From contig CALAMG010000039.1 in NCBI GenBank assembly GCA_937925715.1, forward strand, positions 1-64,000: a stretch of DNA of 64,000 nucleotides, written 5' to 3'. The stretch is from an uncultured Collinsella sp. (GTDB lineage: Bacteria > Actinomycetota > Coriobacteriia > Coriobacteriales > Coriobacteriaceae). Shown piece by piece: positions 33,643-42,097 of the stretch. The translations under genes were made by a program, and so were the position numbers. The notes beneath the pieces are model-generated. The model was not told the origin of the DNA, did not search any database, and saw nothing but the letters and a program-made list of their open reading frames with translations. Numbering within the stretch: the first letter of the stretch is position 1; each line of letters starts with the position of its first letter.

Positions 33643-34470
33643 TTAGATGAGGCCGAAATGCTGCATCGCTGTGACGGTACCGTCGTGTGCGACATCGTCG
33701 GTCACGTAGTCGGCGACCGCCTTGACCTCGGGCATGGCGTTACCCATGGCCACGGCCGTCTCGACGGCGGCGAGCATGCCCAGGTCGTTGCCCGAATCGC
33801 CAAAGCCAAAGGTGCGCGCATTTCCCTCGCGGCCCAGATACGCCAGCGCTCGCGCAACGCCCACGCCCTTGTCAATGCCCTTGGGGCTCAGCTCGCGATT
33901 CTGGCCACCGGTGTTGCACAGCTCAAACTCGCAATCGATAAAGCCGTCATCATTGGCTACGCGAGCCAAACTGGGCACATTGAGGCATACCTTGCCCACG
34001 CGCAGACTGCCGTCGACGCGCATCTCCTCGGCGTTGTGCACCACAGAAGTGCCGATCAGAGACGACTGCTCAACACCCGCGGGTTCCAGGGCAAAAGTAG
34101 CCACGTTGGTCTCGAAAAAGGCCTCAATCCCTGCCGCGGCCATACGGCGCGCAAGCTCCTCGATAACGTCCTCGTCAAAGCAGTCCTCATGCACCACGCG
34201 ACCCTCGACCTCGAGCGTGGCGCCCGCCATGGCAACGACACCCGCAGGCTCCAAAGCACGCAGGCCATCGGCAATCAGCCACAAGGGACGACCCGTGCAG
34301 ATAAACGCCTTGTGCCCTGCGTCGCGCAGACGATGAAACGCCTCGATCACCGCCTGCGAGGGGCGAACCGCCGAAAAGTCCTTATCGGTCATATCGTCGG
34401 GATCGAACGACGTTAGCGTGCCGTCCACGTCAAAAAAGAGCACAGCGGGTTCGGGACACGCATCAATCAT
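33643..34470 (-). CDS. HAD superfamily phosphatase (Cof type)
   Basis: This 275-residue protein has the four HAD motifs: DVDGTLTS near residue 14 (nucleophile Asp), a Thr in FICTGRP near 57, a Lys in KGIDKGVGV near 199 and FGDSGNDLGML near 221. An intervening alpha/beta cap marks the Cof/type IIB group that dephosphorylates sugar phosphates or FMN-like substrates. The start at 34470 is preceded by AAAGGAA. No operon partner; the intergenic region 33450-33642 holds nothing I can assign. Confidence 0.92.
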   Translation of the reverse strand: MIDACPEPAVLFFDVDGTLTSFDPDDMTDKDFSAVRPSQAVIEAFHRLRDAGHKAFICTGRPLWLIADGLRALEPAGVVAMAGATLEVEGRVVHEDCFDEDVIEELARRMAAAGIEAFFETNVATFALEPAGVEQSSLIGTSVVHNAEEMRVDGSLRVGKVCLNVPSLARVANDDGFIDCEFELCNTGGQNRELSPKGIDKGVGVARALAYLGREGNARTFGFGDSGNDLGMLAAVETAVAMGNAMPEVKAVADYVTDDVAHDGTVTAMQHFGLI

Positions 34471-34545
34471 ATGGGTTCCTTTCGAGGATAAGGGCAAACG
34501 AAACATCCATCATATAATGGAGCGACGCAACCAGAGAGGTCACCC

Positions 34546-37104
34546 ATGGAATTTTACGCAAGCTGCCCCGAGGGCTTTGAGTCCGCACTCGCCGATGAGC
34601 TTAAACGCCTCGGGCTTTCGCATGTTCGCCGGCTGAAGGGCCGCGCTACATTTGAGGGCGAGCTCGAAGAAGGCTACCGCGCCTGTCTGTGGTCGCGCCT
34701 GGCGAGCCGTGTGTTCGTGGTACTCGGGCGCTTTGAGGCGCAGGATGCCGATGAACTGTACGATAGCGTTTACGACATCGCCTGGGAGAGCATCGTCCGC
34801 CCCGGCGCCACCATCGCCATCACCGCCCGCGGCGTGACCGAGCAGCTGCGCAACACGCGCTTCTCGGCCCTGCGCGCCAAAGACGCGCTGTGCGACCGCC
34901 TGGCCGAGACCACGGGACGTCGTGCCGACGTCGATGCCGCCGACCCCGATGTTCACCTACTGCTTTCGCTGCGTCAGCGTCGCGCGAGCATTAGCCTGGA
35001 CCTTTCGGGCGACCCGCTGTTCAAACGCCTGCCGCCCGCAGCGACCCGCGCCGGCGAGGGCACGCACGTGCTGCGCCCCGACTACGCCGCCCTGGTGCTG
35101 GCGCAGGTCGGCTGGACCGCACTATGCGAGCGCGAGCTGACGGCCGACGATTACGAGAACGAAGCCCTCCCCACGCTGATCGATGCCTCGTGCGCCGGCG
35201 GCGGCCTGCTGCTGGAGGCCGCGAACATTCTGACCGACCGCGCCCCGGGCGCCGCACGCGAGCGCTGGGGCTTTGAGGGCTGGCAGCTGCACGACGCCGC
35301 TCTGTGGGAGCAGCTGCTTGCCGAGGCGCGCGAGCGCGAGGCGGCAGCGCGCGAGCGGCAGGCGCGCATCGTGGCCGCAGACATCGACCCCGCCGCTCGC
35401 AAGACCGCCGAGCGCATGGTCAAGAGCGCTGGTTACAAGCGTTTTGTCGACTTTTGCGCCGCCAAGTCCGCCACCGTGCTGGACCATGCTGGCGCCGTCG
35501 CCGGAGCCGCCGTAGTCGCAGACACCACCGAGACACCGCTTTCACTCATGCACGACGCCATGACGCTGGTCGGCGAGCTGCGCCGCGCGCCCGAGCTTTC
35601 CGCGGCGCCGGTCGCCGCACTCACCCGCGATGGCCTTATGGCCCGCGCGCTCCATGCCGAGCCCGCGCGCTCCATCGCCGTCATGCCCAATAACGAAGAG
35701 GCAACTATTGAGGTTTGGCCCTCGCTCGACCACGCCGCCGCGGCATTCGAGGCTGCGACCAGCGCAAACGCCGAGGAACAGTCCACGGACGCCGAAGGCG
35801 AAGCCGCCAACACCCCCATGCCCGAACCTGCCGCCACGCTCGACTTGGGCGACGGCAAGCCGCTGCCCGTGCTCGTCCCCGAGTCGGAGCAGTTCGCCAA
35901 CCGCCTGCGCAAGAATGCCCGTCTGCGCCGCAAGTGGGCAAAGCGCGAGGGCGTGAGCTGCTACCGCGTCTACGATGCCGACCTGCCCGACTACTCCGCT
36001 GCCATCGACCTGTACGAGGGCTGTCCGCAGACGCCAGGCCGCTGGCTCGTCATCGCCGAATACGCCGCGCCTAAGACCATCGACCCCGCGCTGGCCCAGG
36101 CCCGCATGCTCGACATCTTGGCCATCGCGCCGCGCATCCTAGATGTTCCCGCCGAGCATGTGCACGCCAAGGCCCGCATGCGTTCGCGCGGCGGCTCGCA
36201 GTACGGCAAGCAGGGCGCCGGCAAGGGTGGCTCGGGCGAGCGCGCCAACATCGCGCGCCGTCGCCTGCCGCTCATCGAAGAGGGCGGCCTTACCTTTGCC
36301 GTCAACTTTGACGACTATCTGGATGTGGGCATCTTCTTGGACCACCGTGTCACCCGCAACCTGGTGCGCGAGCACGCCAAACAGGCGCGCCGCTTCCTCA
36401 ACCTGTTCGCCTACACCGGCACCGCCACCTGCTATGCGGCAGACGGCGGCGTCGAGGAGACCGTGACGGTCGACCTTTCCAACACCTACCTGGACTGGGC
36501 CGAGCGCAATATGCGCCAGAACGGCTTTGTTGGTCCGCAGCATCACTTTGTGCGCGACGACGTGCTCGCCTGGATTCGCGACCAGCGCCAGACGCGCAAC
36601 CGCTGGGACCTGATCTTTGTCGACCCGCCCACGTTTTCGAACTCGTCCAAAATGGGCCGTCGCACCTGGGATGTCCAGCGCGACCATGTTGAGCTTTTGG
36701 CCGGCGTGTCGCGCCTGCTCGCACAGGGCGGCCATGCCATCTTTAGCTGCAACCTGCGCGGCTTCCGCCCCGAGACGCGCAAGCTCGCACGCGCGGGCGT
36801 CGTGTTGGAAGACATTACGGCGCAGACCATCCCCGAGGATTTCGCGCGCAACCAGAAGGTGCACCACTGCTATATCGTGCGCCGCCTGCCCATTGAGGAC
36901 GCCATGGCAGAGGTCGGCTTTAGCGCCGAGGAGATTGCCGAGCGAACCGAGGAGCTGCGCAACCCCGAGGTCCGCAAGCCTCGCGCGGCAGTGCCCACGC
37001 ACGCGCAGGCCGGCAACGGCAAGTCCAACTTTGCCGGCAAACCCTCCCCTGCCGGCAAGTCCAAAAAGAAGAAATTCTACGCCAGCAAGCCCAAAGGCAA
37101 ATAA
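34546..37104 (+). CDS. rlmKL: RlmKL-type 23S rRNA methyltransferase with degenerate RlmL half
   Basis: This 852-residue protein is built like RlmKL. A THUMP domain occupies residues about 1-160, an RlmL (m2G2445) Rossmann domain about 160-330 and an RlmK (m7G2069) domain in the last 400 residues. The RlmK part has FLNLFAYTGTATCYAADGG and VDPPTFSNSSKMG. In the RlmL part, motif I reads DASCAGGGLLLEAA instead of DPMCGSGTLLIEAA. The catalytic NPPYGER is replaced by ADTTETPLS, and a Glu/Ala-rich insertion follows. The RlmL reaction is therefore probably lost while RlmK activity is kept. The C-terminal 60 residues are Lys/Gly rich. Confidence 0.9.
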   Translation: MEFYASCPEGFESALADELKRLGLSHVRRLKGRATFEGELEEGYRACLWSRLASRVFVVLGRFEAQDADELYDSVYDIAWESIVRPGATIAITARGVTEQLRNTRFSALRAKDALCDRLAETTGRRADVDAADPDVHLLLSLRQRRASISLDLSGDPLFKRLPPAATRAGEGTHVLRPDYAALVLAQVGWTALCERELTADDYENEALPTLIDASCAGGGLLLEAANILTDRAPGAARERWGFEGWQLHDAALWEQLLAEAREREAAARERQARIVAADIDPAARKTAERMVKSAGYKRFVDFCAAKSATVLDHAGAVAGAAVVADTTETPLSLMHDAMTLVGELRRAPELSAAPVAALTRDGLMARALHAEPARSIAVMPNNEEATIEVWPSLDHAAAAFEAATSANAEEQSTDAEGEAANTPMPEPAATLDLGDGKPLPVLVPESEQFANRLRKNARLRRKWAKREGVSCYRVYDADLPDYSAAIDLYEGCPQTPGRWLVIAEYAAPKTIDPALAQARMLDILAIAPRILDVPAEHVHAKARMRSRGGSQYGKQGAGKGGSGERANIARRRLPLIEEGGLTFAVNFDDYLDVGIFLDHRVTRNLVREHAKQARRFLNLFAYTGTATCYAADGGVEETVTVDLSNTYLDWAERNMRQNGFVGPQHHFVRDDVLAWIRDQRQTRNRWDLIFVDPPTFSNSSKMGRRTWDVQRDHVELLAGVSRLLAQGGHAIFSCNLRGFRPETRKLARAGVVLEDITAQTIPEDFARNQKVHHCYIVRRLPIEDAMAEVGFSAEEIAERTEELRNPEVRKPRAAVPTHAQAGNGKSNFAGKPSPAGKSKKKKFYASKPKGK

Positions 37105-37108
37105 ACAA

Positions 37109-37175
37109 AGTTGCGGTGGAATATGGACTGTTTGGCCGCCAAATAGGCCATTTCCATCCGTATTTCACCGCAACT
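37109..37175. repeat. 67-bp inverted repeat of the AGTTGCGGTGGAAT family, copy 1
   Basis: AGTTGCGGTGGAATATGGA (37109-37127) pairs with TCCGTATTTCACCGCAACT (37157-37175). A second copy with the same arms is at 57515-57582. It lies between the convergent rlmKL and response-regulator genes and may act as a two-way terminator, although the T-tract is weak. Confidence 0.75.
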
Positions 37176-37199
37176 CATATTGGGACGGTGGTTGGCGAT

Positions 37200-37913
37200 C
37201 TAGCCTTGGGTGACCAATCGGTAACCGATGCCCACGTGTGTTTGGATATAGCGCGGGTGCGCGGGGTCGGACTCGATCTTCTTGCGCAGCGTGCCCATAA
37301 AGACGCGCAGGCTCGCCAGGTCGCTCTTAGTTGCCGTGCCCCAAATCTCGCGCAGGATAAACTGGTGCGTTAGTACCTTGTCGGCGTTATGTGCCAGCAG
37401 GCACAAGAGCTTGTACTCAATCGGCGTCAGATGCAGCTCCTCGCCATCCATCGTGGCAATGCCGGCATCAAAGTCGATATGCAGCTCACCGGTATCGAAC
37501 GAGCCCTCGGAGGCAACACCACCCGTTTGCGCATACGAAAGGCGCCTGAGCGTCGTGCGAATGCGTGCAAGCAGTTCCTCGACCGAAAACGGCTTGGTCA
37601 GATAGTCGTCGGCACCGGCATCGAGTGCGCGGATTTTGTCCGCATCCTCGCTGCGCGCCGAGACCACGATAATCGGCATGCCCGACCATGCGCGCACCGA
37701 CTCCACCACCTTGACGCCGTCCATATCGGGCAGGCCCAGATCGAGCAGCACAATGCTCGGTGCCTGCGATGAGGCGGCGGCGATGGCGGCATGGGCGGTC
37801 TCCACGGCCATATGACGCAAGCCGTGCGCCTCGAGCGCGGCAACAATAAGGTTGCGGACGGCGGGATCGTCCTCAACAACCAAGATGAGCGGTTTTACGG
37901 CAGAGTTCGGCAC
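37200..37913 (-). CDS. OmpR/KdpE-family response regulator
   Basis: This 237-residue regulator has a receiver domain (LVVEDDPAVRNLI, phospho-acceptor Asp in IVLLDLGLPDMDGVKVVE, Lys in DDYLTKPF) and an OmpR-type winged helix (LHLTPIEYKLLCLLAHNADKVLTHQFILREIWG). Sequence details are closest in style to KdpE. The GTG at 37913 is chosen because AAGGAG overlaps the end of the kinase gene seven bases before it; the longer frame reads into that gene. It forms a translationally coupled pair with the kinase gene. Confidence 0.93.
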   Translation of the reverse strand: MPNSAVKPLILVVEDDPAVRNLIVAALEAHGLRHMAVETAHAAIAAASSQAPSIVLLDLGLPDMDGVKVVESVRAWSGMPIIVVSARSEDADKIRALDAGADDYLTKPFSVEELLARIRTTLRRLSYAQTGGVASEGSFDTGELHIDFDAGIATMDGEELHLTPIEYKLLCLLAHNADKVLTHQFILREIWGTATKSDLASLRVFMGTLRKKIESDPAHPRYIQTHVGIGYRLVTQG

Positions 37914-37917
37914 AGCG

Positions 37918-39543
37918 CTACTCCTTATCAAACGAAACGTCGGCGACGGGAAGCTCAATCGTAAAGACCGAGCCGTGCGGGTCCGCCGCGGCAACCTCTA
38001 TGCTACCGCCATGCGCCAGCGCAATGGAGCGGCAGAGCGAAAGACCCAGGCCCACGCTGCGATGGCTGTCGGCAAGACCGTGGTTGGCGGTGTAGAACGA
38101 CTCAAAGATTCGCTCGCGGTCCTCGGGCGCAATGCCCGGGCCGTCATCGGCCACCGAGCACGCCACGCGTCCATCGTCGACGCTAATCGAAATCATGATA
38201 TGCGAGCCTGCGGGCGTATAGGTGATGGCGTTGTTCACCAGATTGACCACCAGCTGCACCATCAGGCGCGCATCGACGTTGACGAGCGCCGGCTCATCGC
38301 ACGCCACCACCTTAAGGTCGTGCTCGCGCACGGCAGGGTTCACGTGGCGCAGCGCCTCCTCCACGATATCGTCCATGAGCTCGAGCGTGGTCGACAGGCG
38401 CATACCGCCACCCTCGAGCTTGGTGATGGCGAGCAGATTCTCGACGGTGGCGTTGAGCCACAGCGCATCCGAGCGAATGGAAAGGAGCAGGCCGCGGCGC
38501 GTCTGGGCATCGAGCACCGCGGTGCCGGTCGAGCCCTGATCGAGCAGGACATCGGCATTGCCCGAAATACTGGTGAGCGGCGTACGCAGATCGTGCGAGA
38601 TGGAGCGCAGCAGGTTGGCGCGCAGCTGTTCGTTTTTGGCGAGCACCGCCGCCTCCTCGCGGGCCTCCATGGCGCGGGCGCGATCGAGTGCCAGCTCGCC
38701 TTCGCTCACGATGGCATCGGCAAGTGTTCGCTCCTCGTGCGTCAGCACGTCGGGCTCGGCAACGATAGCCAGCACGCCCACCACCGAGGCGGGGTCGCCC
38801 GAGCGCGCGAAGCCGTCGCCTGTGCGAACCGTCAGGTAGATGCCATAAAACGCCGAGCCGCCAAACGTGGCGTCGAGCGGCGTTCCCACATAGGCGGATG
38901 CCGAGAGCCGCGGCGGCATCTGCGGCGCCAGTTCGTGCACCGGTGCGGCATCGCCCACGGCCGTGTATGTCGCACGCGGCAGCAGGTCATCGCCCTCGGC
39001 GTCGGCGCTGTACCACACGACCGGACAGCCCGAAAGACGCGCCAGCTGCGTTGCCATGGCGTGAACGATCTGCTGCTCGTCGGCGCACCGCTGTAGCATG
39101 CGGTTGGTCTCGAGCACCATATGCGTGCGACGGTCGCTGGCGGCAGCCTGTGCCAAGGCACGGCGCAGGGCCAACGCAATCGAGCTCGATACAAGCGAGA
39201 CCACGAACATGATGAAGAACATGCCGGGATAGCCGCGGTCGATAAGCGACAGCGAGTAGCGCGGGTCGACAAACAAGAAGTTGTAGAGCGCCACGGCGGC
39301 AGCCGAGCTCAGCAAGCAATACAGGCGACTCCAGGTAAAGAATGCGCACAGCTGAACGGCGAACACATAGACGATCATGATGCTCGGCGCGAGACCCGGA
39401 TGGTCGAGCAGCGCGCCCACAATCGTCGCCGCGACCAGCAGCCCCACCGATACGCAGGCGTCATACAGAGGAGTGCGGCGCGTCAGCGTTGTGCGCCGCC
39501 ACCAAAAGCTATCGGCAATATCACCGTCCGTACGGACGTCCAT
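37918..39543 (-). CDS. KdpD-like sensor histidine kinase lacking the N-terminal KdpD/USP domains
   Basis: This 541-residue membrane kinase has four closely packed hydrophobic segments at residues about 28-125 (DUF4118-like), a GAF-like region, a HisKA box with phospho-acceptor His in SISHDLRTPLTS near residue 325, and a HATPase domain with VADDGPGIAPED. The cytoplasmic KdpD and universal-stress-like domains that precede the membrane part in full-length KdpD are absent. In the same direction and upstream lie a small membrane protein and kup, so the pair probably senses K+ or osmotic state. Confidence 0.9.
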   Translation of the reverse strand: MDVRTDGDIADSFWWRRTTLTRRTPLYDACVSVGLLVAATIVGALLDHPGLAPSIMIVYVFAVQLCAFFTWSRLYCLLSSAAAVALYNFLFVDPRYSLSLIDRGYPGMFFIMFVVSLVSSSIALALRRALAQAAASDRRTHMVLETNRMLQRCADEQQIVHAMATQLARLSGCPVVWYSADAEGDDLLPRATYTAVGDAAPVHELAPQMPPRLSASAYVGTPLDATFGGSAFYGIYLTVRTGDGFARSGDPASVVGVLAIVAEPDVLTHEERTLADAIVSEGELALDRARAMEAREEAAVLAKNEQLRANLLRSISHDLRTPLTSISGNADVLLDQGSTGTAVLDAQTRRGLLLSIRSDALWLNATVENLLAITKLEGGGMRLSTTLELMDDIVEEALRHVNPAVREHDLKVVACDEPALVNVDARLMVQLVVNLVNNAITYTPAGSHIMISISVDDGRVACSVADDGPGIAPEDRERIFESFYTANHGLADSHRSVGLGLSLCRSIALAHGGSIEVAAADPHGSVFTIELPVADVSFDKE

Positions 39544-39569
39544 CAGTGCCCCGCCCCTCTCTCAAAAAC

Positions 39570-39623
39570 AAAAACCACCACAAAGGGACAGGCACCTTTG
39601 TGGTGGTTTCCCTTGTGGTGGTT
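39570..39623. repeat. Hairpin of the ACCACCACAAAGG type
   Basis: AAACCACCACAAAGG and CCTTTGTGGTGGTTT form a perfect stem, followed by a third partial copy (CCCTTGTGGTGGTT). The GGGACAGGCACC loop makes it a relative of the GTGACAAAGGGAC palindromes. It lies between the kinase gene and the small membrane protein gene. Confidence 0.7.
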
Positions 39624-39654
39624 CCAAGTGTATAGCCTTTGCAACCGGCGGTCG

Positions 39655-39879
39655 CTAGACAAACAGCACGTGCGCGAGCAGGGCACACACGCACACCGCT
39701 CCAAATACCAGCGCCACGATCGAGATCACGCGGTCGGCCATATCCATGTTGGCACGGTTCGTCAAAAACCGATCTTCGGCGGCGTCGGCGCGTGCCTCAC
39801 GTACCAGCTCGGCAACCACCTCGCGGCCATCAAGCATCTTTGCATCCATGTTTGCCTCCCCGGCCTCAATCTTGTCCAT
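39655..39879 (-). CDS. Small single-pass membrane protein
   Basis: This 74-residue protein has a charged N-terminal half (REVVAELVREARADAAEDRFLTNRANMDM) and one C-terminal hydrophobic helix (VISIVALVFGAVCVCALLAHVLFV). The ATG at 39879 is preceded by GGAGTTGG. It follows kup by 31 bp on the same strand, so it is probably co-transcribed and may associate with the transporter or kinase. I know no family for it. Confidence 0.6.
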   Translation of the reverse strand: MDKIEAGEANMDAKMLDGREVVAELVREARADAAEDRFLTNRANMDMADRVISIVALVFGAVCVCALLAHVLFV

Positions 39880-39910
39880 CGAAAACCAACTCCATGCAGC
39901 CTGTCGGCGA

Positions 39911-41938
39911 CTACGGCCGCTCGTTGGGGGCCAAGCGCTGCATCTTATTCACGGCTTTGAACTTGGTGAACAGCGGCACGTACTCAAAGCTCACGTTGGA
40001 GTTCTCCAGGCCGTACCAGCGTGCAGGCGTGCCGGCGGCGCGGCGGATGATGTACTTGAGCGTGATGGCCGTACGCTCGCTCGGCTCCACATCGCTTTCG
40101 GGCGCCAGAAGCTTGCGAATCAGGACGAACTTGAACGTACCGATGTTGCCCGGATCCTTGTAGACCGAGTAGTCATGCGTCTGCGCCGGCAGCTCGCCGG
40201 TGGCAGCCAGGTCCTGAACGACCTGACGCAGGTAGGCATTGACGCGCTGGTTGATCTTGTAGCCCAGGTACAGATGCACGCGGAACACGTAGTCGGTGCC
40301 GAACGTCTCGACCGAATAGGCAAAGGTATGCGGCTCGTCCATGGTCTCGACATTCACGAACCACCAGGCACGAGCGCGCTTGGGATGCTTGTCCAAGATC
40401 GAGTAGACGATATCACGGTCGATGTAATCGGTATGGGTGTCCTTGGTCAGGTACACGATGTTGTCGCTCAGGCGCTCGTAGCGATCGTCATCGCGCAGGC
40501 GCTTGAGCTGCGGCAGGTAGCTGCGCAGCGGCAGCAGCGTAAACTGGCGCTGCTCAACAGCCGTACCGTTGTACCAGCACACCATGATGCCCATGATGAG
40601 CGCGGCCATGAGGATGGTGAAGTAGCCGCCGTGGAAGAACTTGGTGAGCGAGCTCACGAAGAAGAAGCCTTCGAGCAAAAGGAAGAAGGCCGCGAAGATC
40701 CACGGAGCAACCTTGAGCTTGCGCTCCTCGTGCAGGTAGAAGAAGAGCAGCAGCGTGGTGCACATCATAGTCAGCGTAATGGCAAGGCCGTAGGCGGCTT
40801 CCATATGCGCCGAGTTCTGGAACAGCAGCACCACGATGACGCAGCCGACAAGCATGACGTTGTTGACCATGGGGATGTAGAGCTGGCCCTTGGTCTCGGC
40901 AGGGTAGAAGACCTGCATGTGCGGCATGAGGTCCAGACGGCTGGCCTCGGACACCAGCGAGAATGCGCCGGTGATGAGCGCCTGCGAGGCAATGATGGCC
41001 GCGACGGTGGAAAGGCCTACGGCAAACGGGCGCAGGCCCGGGGCGAGCATCTGGTAGAACGGGTTGAGGTCGGCAATGCCCATGAGCTCGGGGTTGGCAG
41101 CGTTGTTCATAAGCCAAGCGCCCTGGCCCATATAGGAAAGCAGCAGGCAGCACTTAACGAACGGCCAGGTAGCGTAGATGTTGCCGCGGCCGACGTGGCC
41201 CATGTCGGAGTAGAGCGCCTCGGCACCGGTGGTGGCGAGGAAGCAGCTGCCCAGAATCATGATGCCCGCGTGGTTGTTGGGGCTCAGCAAAAAGGCGATG
41301 CCGCGCACCGGGTTGAGGCACAGCAGCACGGCGGGGTGCTGGAAGACAAAGAACAGACCCGTGCCGCCCAGGAACAGGAACCACAGCGTCATGATGGGGC
41401 CAAAGGCGTGACCGATCTTGGCCGTACCGATGCGCTGAACCAAGAAGAGCACGATGATGATGGCGAGCGTAATGGCGACGACACGGCCCTGGTCATCGCC
41501 CAGCACGGCATGGACCGCCGGGATGGTGCGCAGGCCCTCGATGGCCGTGGTAACGGTAACGGCCGGCGTCAGGATGCCGTCGGCGAGCAGCGCGGCGCCA
41601 CCCAGCATGGCGGGGACGATAAGCCACTTGCCGCAGCGCTTGACCAGGCTGTACAGGGCAAAGATGCCGCCCTCACCATGGTTATCGGCGCGCAGCGAGA
41701 TGAGCACATACTTGATGGTGGTCAGCAGCGTGACCGTCCACACGACAAGGGAGAGCGCGCCGAGCACGAACTCCTCCGTGACGCTTCCGATGCCGCCGTT
41801 GCCGGCAACGAGCGCCTTGGTTACATACATAGGGCTGGTGCCGATATCGCCGTACACCACGCCCAGCGTGACGAGCATCGCCGAGATGCTCACAGGAATC
41901 GCAGCGTGCGAAGCTGCCTCCTTGGCCTTTTGTTCCAT
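39911..41938 (-). CDS. kup: Kup family potassium transporter
   Basis: This 675-residue protein matches Kup, a proton-coupled K+ importer. It has about 12 membrane helices in the first 440 residues and a large cytoplasmic C-terminal domain. The family signature GVVYGDIGTSPMYV lies near residue 25, and GGTGLFFVFQHPAVLLCL and EALYSDMGHVGRGNI are also typical. ATG at 41938 is preceded by GGGAGGA; a start at 41956 has no site. The gene heads a set with a small membrane protein and a KdpDE-like two-component system. Confidence 0.95.
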   Translation of the reverse strand: MEQKAKEAASHAAIPVSISAMLVTLGVVYGDIGTSPMYVTKALVAGNGGIGSVTEEFVLGALSLVVWTVTLLTTIKYVLISLRADNHGEGGIFALYSLVKRCGKWLIVPAMLGGAALLADGILTPAVTVTTAIEGLRTIPAVHAVLGDDQGRVVAITLAIIIVLFLVQRIGTAKIGHAFGPIMTLWFLFLGGTGLFFVFQHPAVLLCLNPVRGIAFLLSPNNHAGIMILGSCFLATTGAEALYSDMGHVGRGNIYATWPFVKCCLLLSYMGQGAWLMNNAANPELMGIADLNPFYQMLAPGLRPFAVGLSTVAAIIASQALITGAFSLVSEASRLDLMPHMQVFYPAETKGQLYIPMVNNVMLVGCVIVVLLFQNSAHMEAAYGLAITLTMMCTTLLLFFYLHEERKLKVAPWIFAAFFLLLEGFFFVSSLTKFFHGGYFTILMAALIMGIMVCWYNGTAVEQRQFTLLPLRSYLPQLKRLRDDDRYERLSDNIVYLTKDTHTDYIDRDIVYSILDKHPKRARAWWFVNVETMDEPHTFAYSVETFGTDYVFRVHLYLGYKINQRVNAYLRQVVQDLAATGELPAQTHDYSVYKDPGNIGTFKFVLIRKLLAPESDVEPSERTAITLKYIIRRAAGTPARWYGLENSNVSFEYVPLFTKFKAVNKMQRLAPNERP

Positions 41939-42061
41939 AAGCCGATTTCCTCCCAACTTTAATGTTCGAAGGGATTATAGGTAATCGGCCCATGTTTGAA
42001 TGGCACTGTTTTCCCAGCTAAATAAACATTTATACAGCCTTTAAGCCACCTCGGCGATATG

Positions 42062-42096
42062 GAATGTGACAAAGGGACTTTCCCTTTGTCACATTC
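42062..42096. repeat. Short GTGACAAAGGGAC-type palindrome at a gene 3' end
   Basis: GAATGTGACAAAGGGAC and the inverse TCCCTTTGTCACATTC form a near-perfect hairpin one base beyond the stop codon of the nitroreductase gene on the minus strand. Confidence 0.8.
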
Positions 42097-42097
42097 G

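Noticed and set aside
33498..33695. A 65-codon minus-strand frame between transaldolase and the HAD phosphatase
   Set aside because: No ribosome site, no similarity to a known family, and it overlaps the start of the HAD gene's 3' end in another frame.
39746..41962. A 738-codon plus-strand frame opposite kup
   Set aside because: Kup matches its family along the full length on the minus strand; the plus-strand translation is a low-information His/Gln/Glu-rich shadow.
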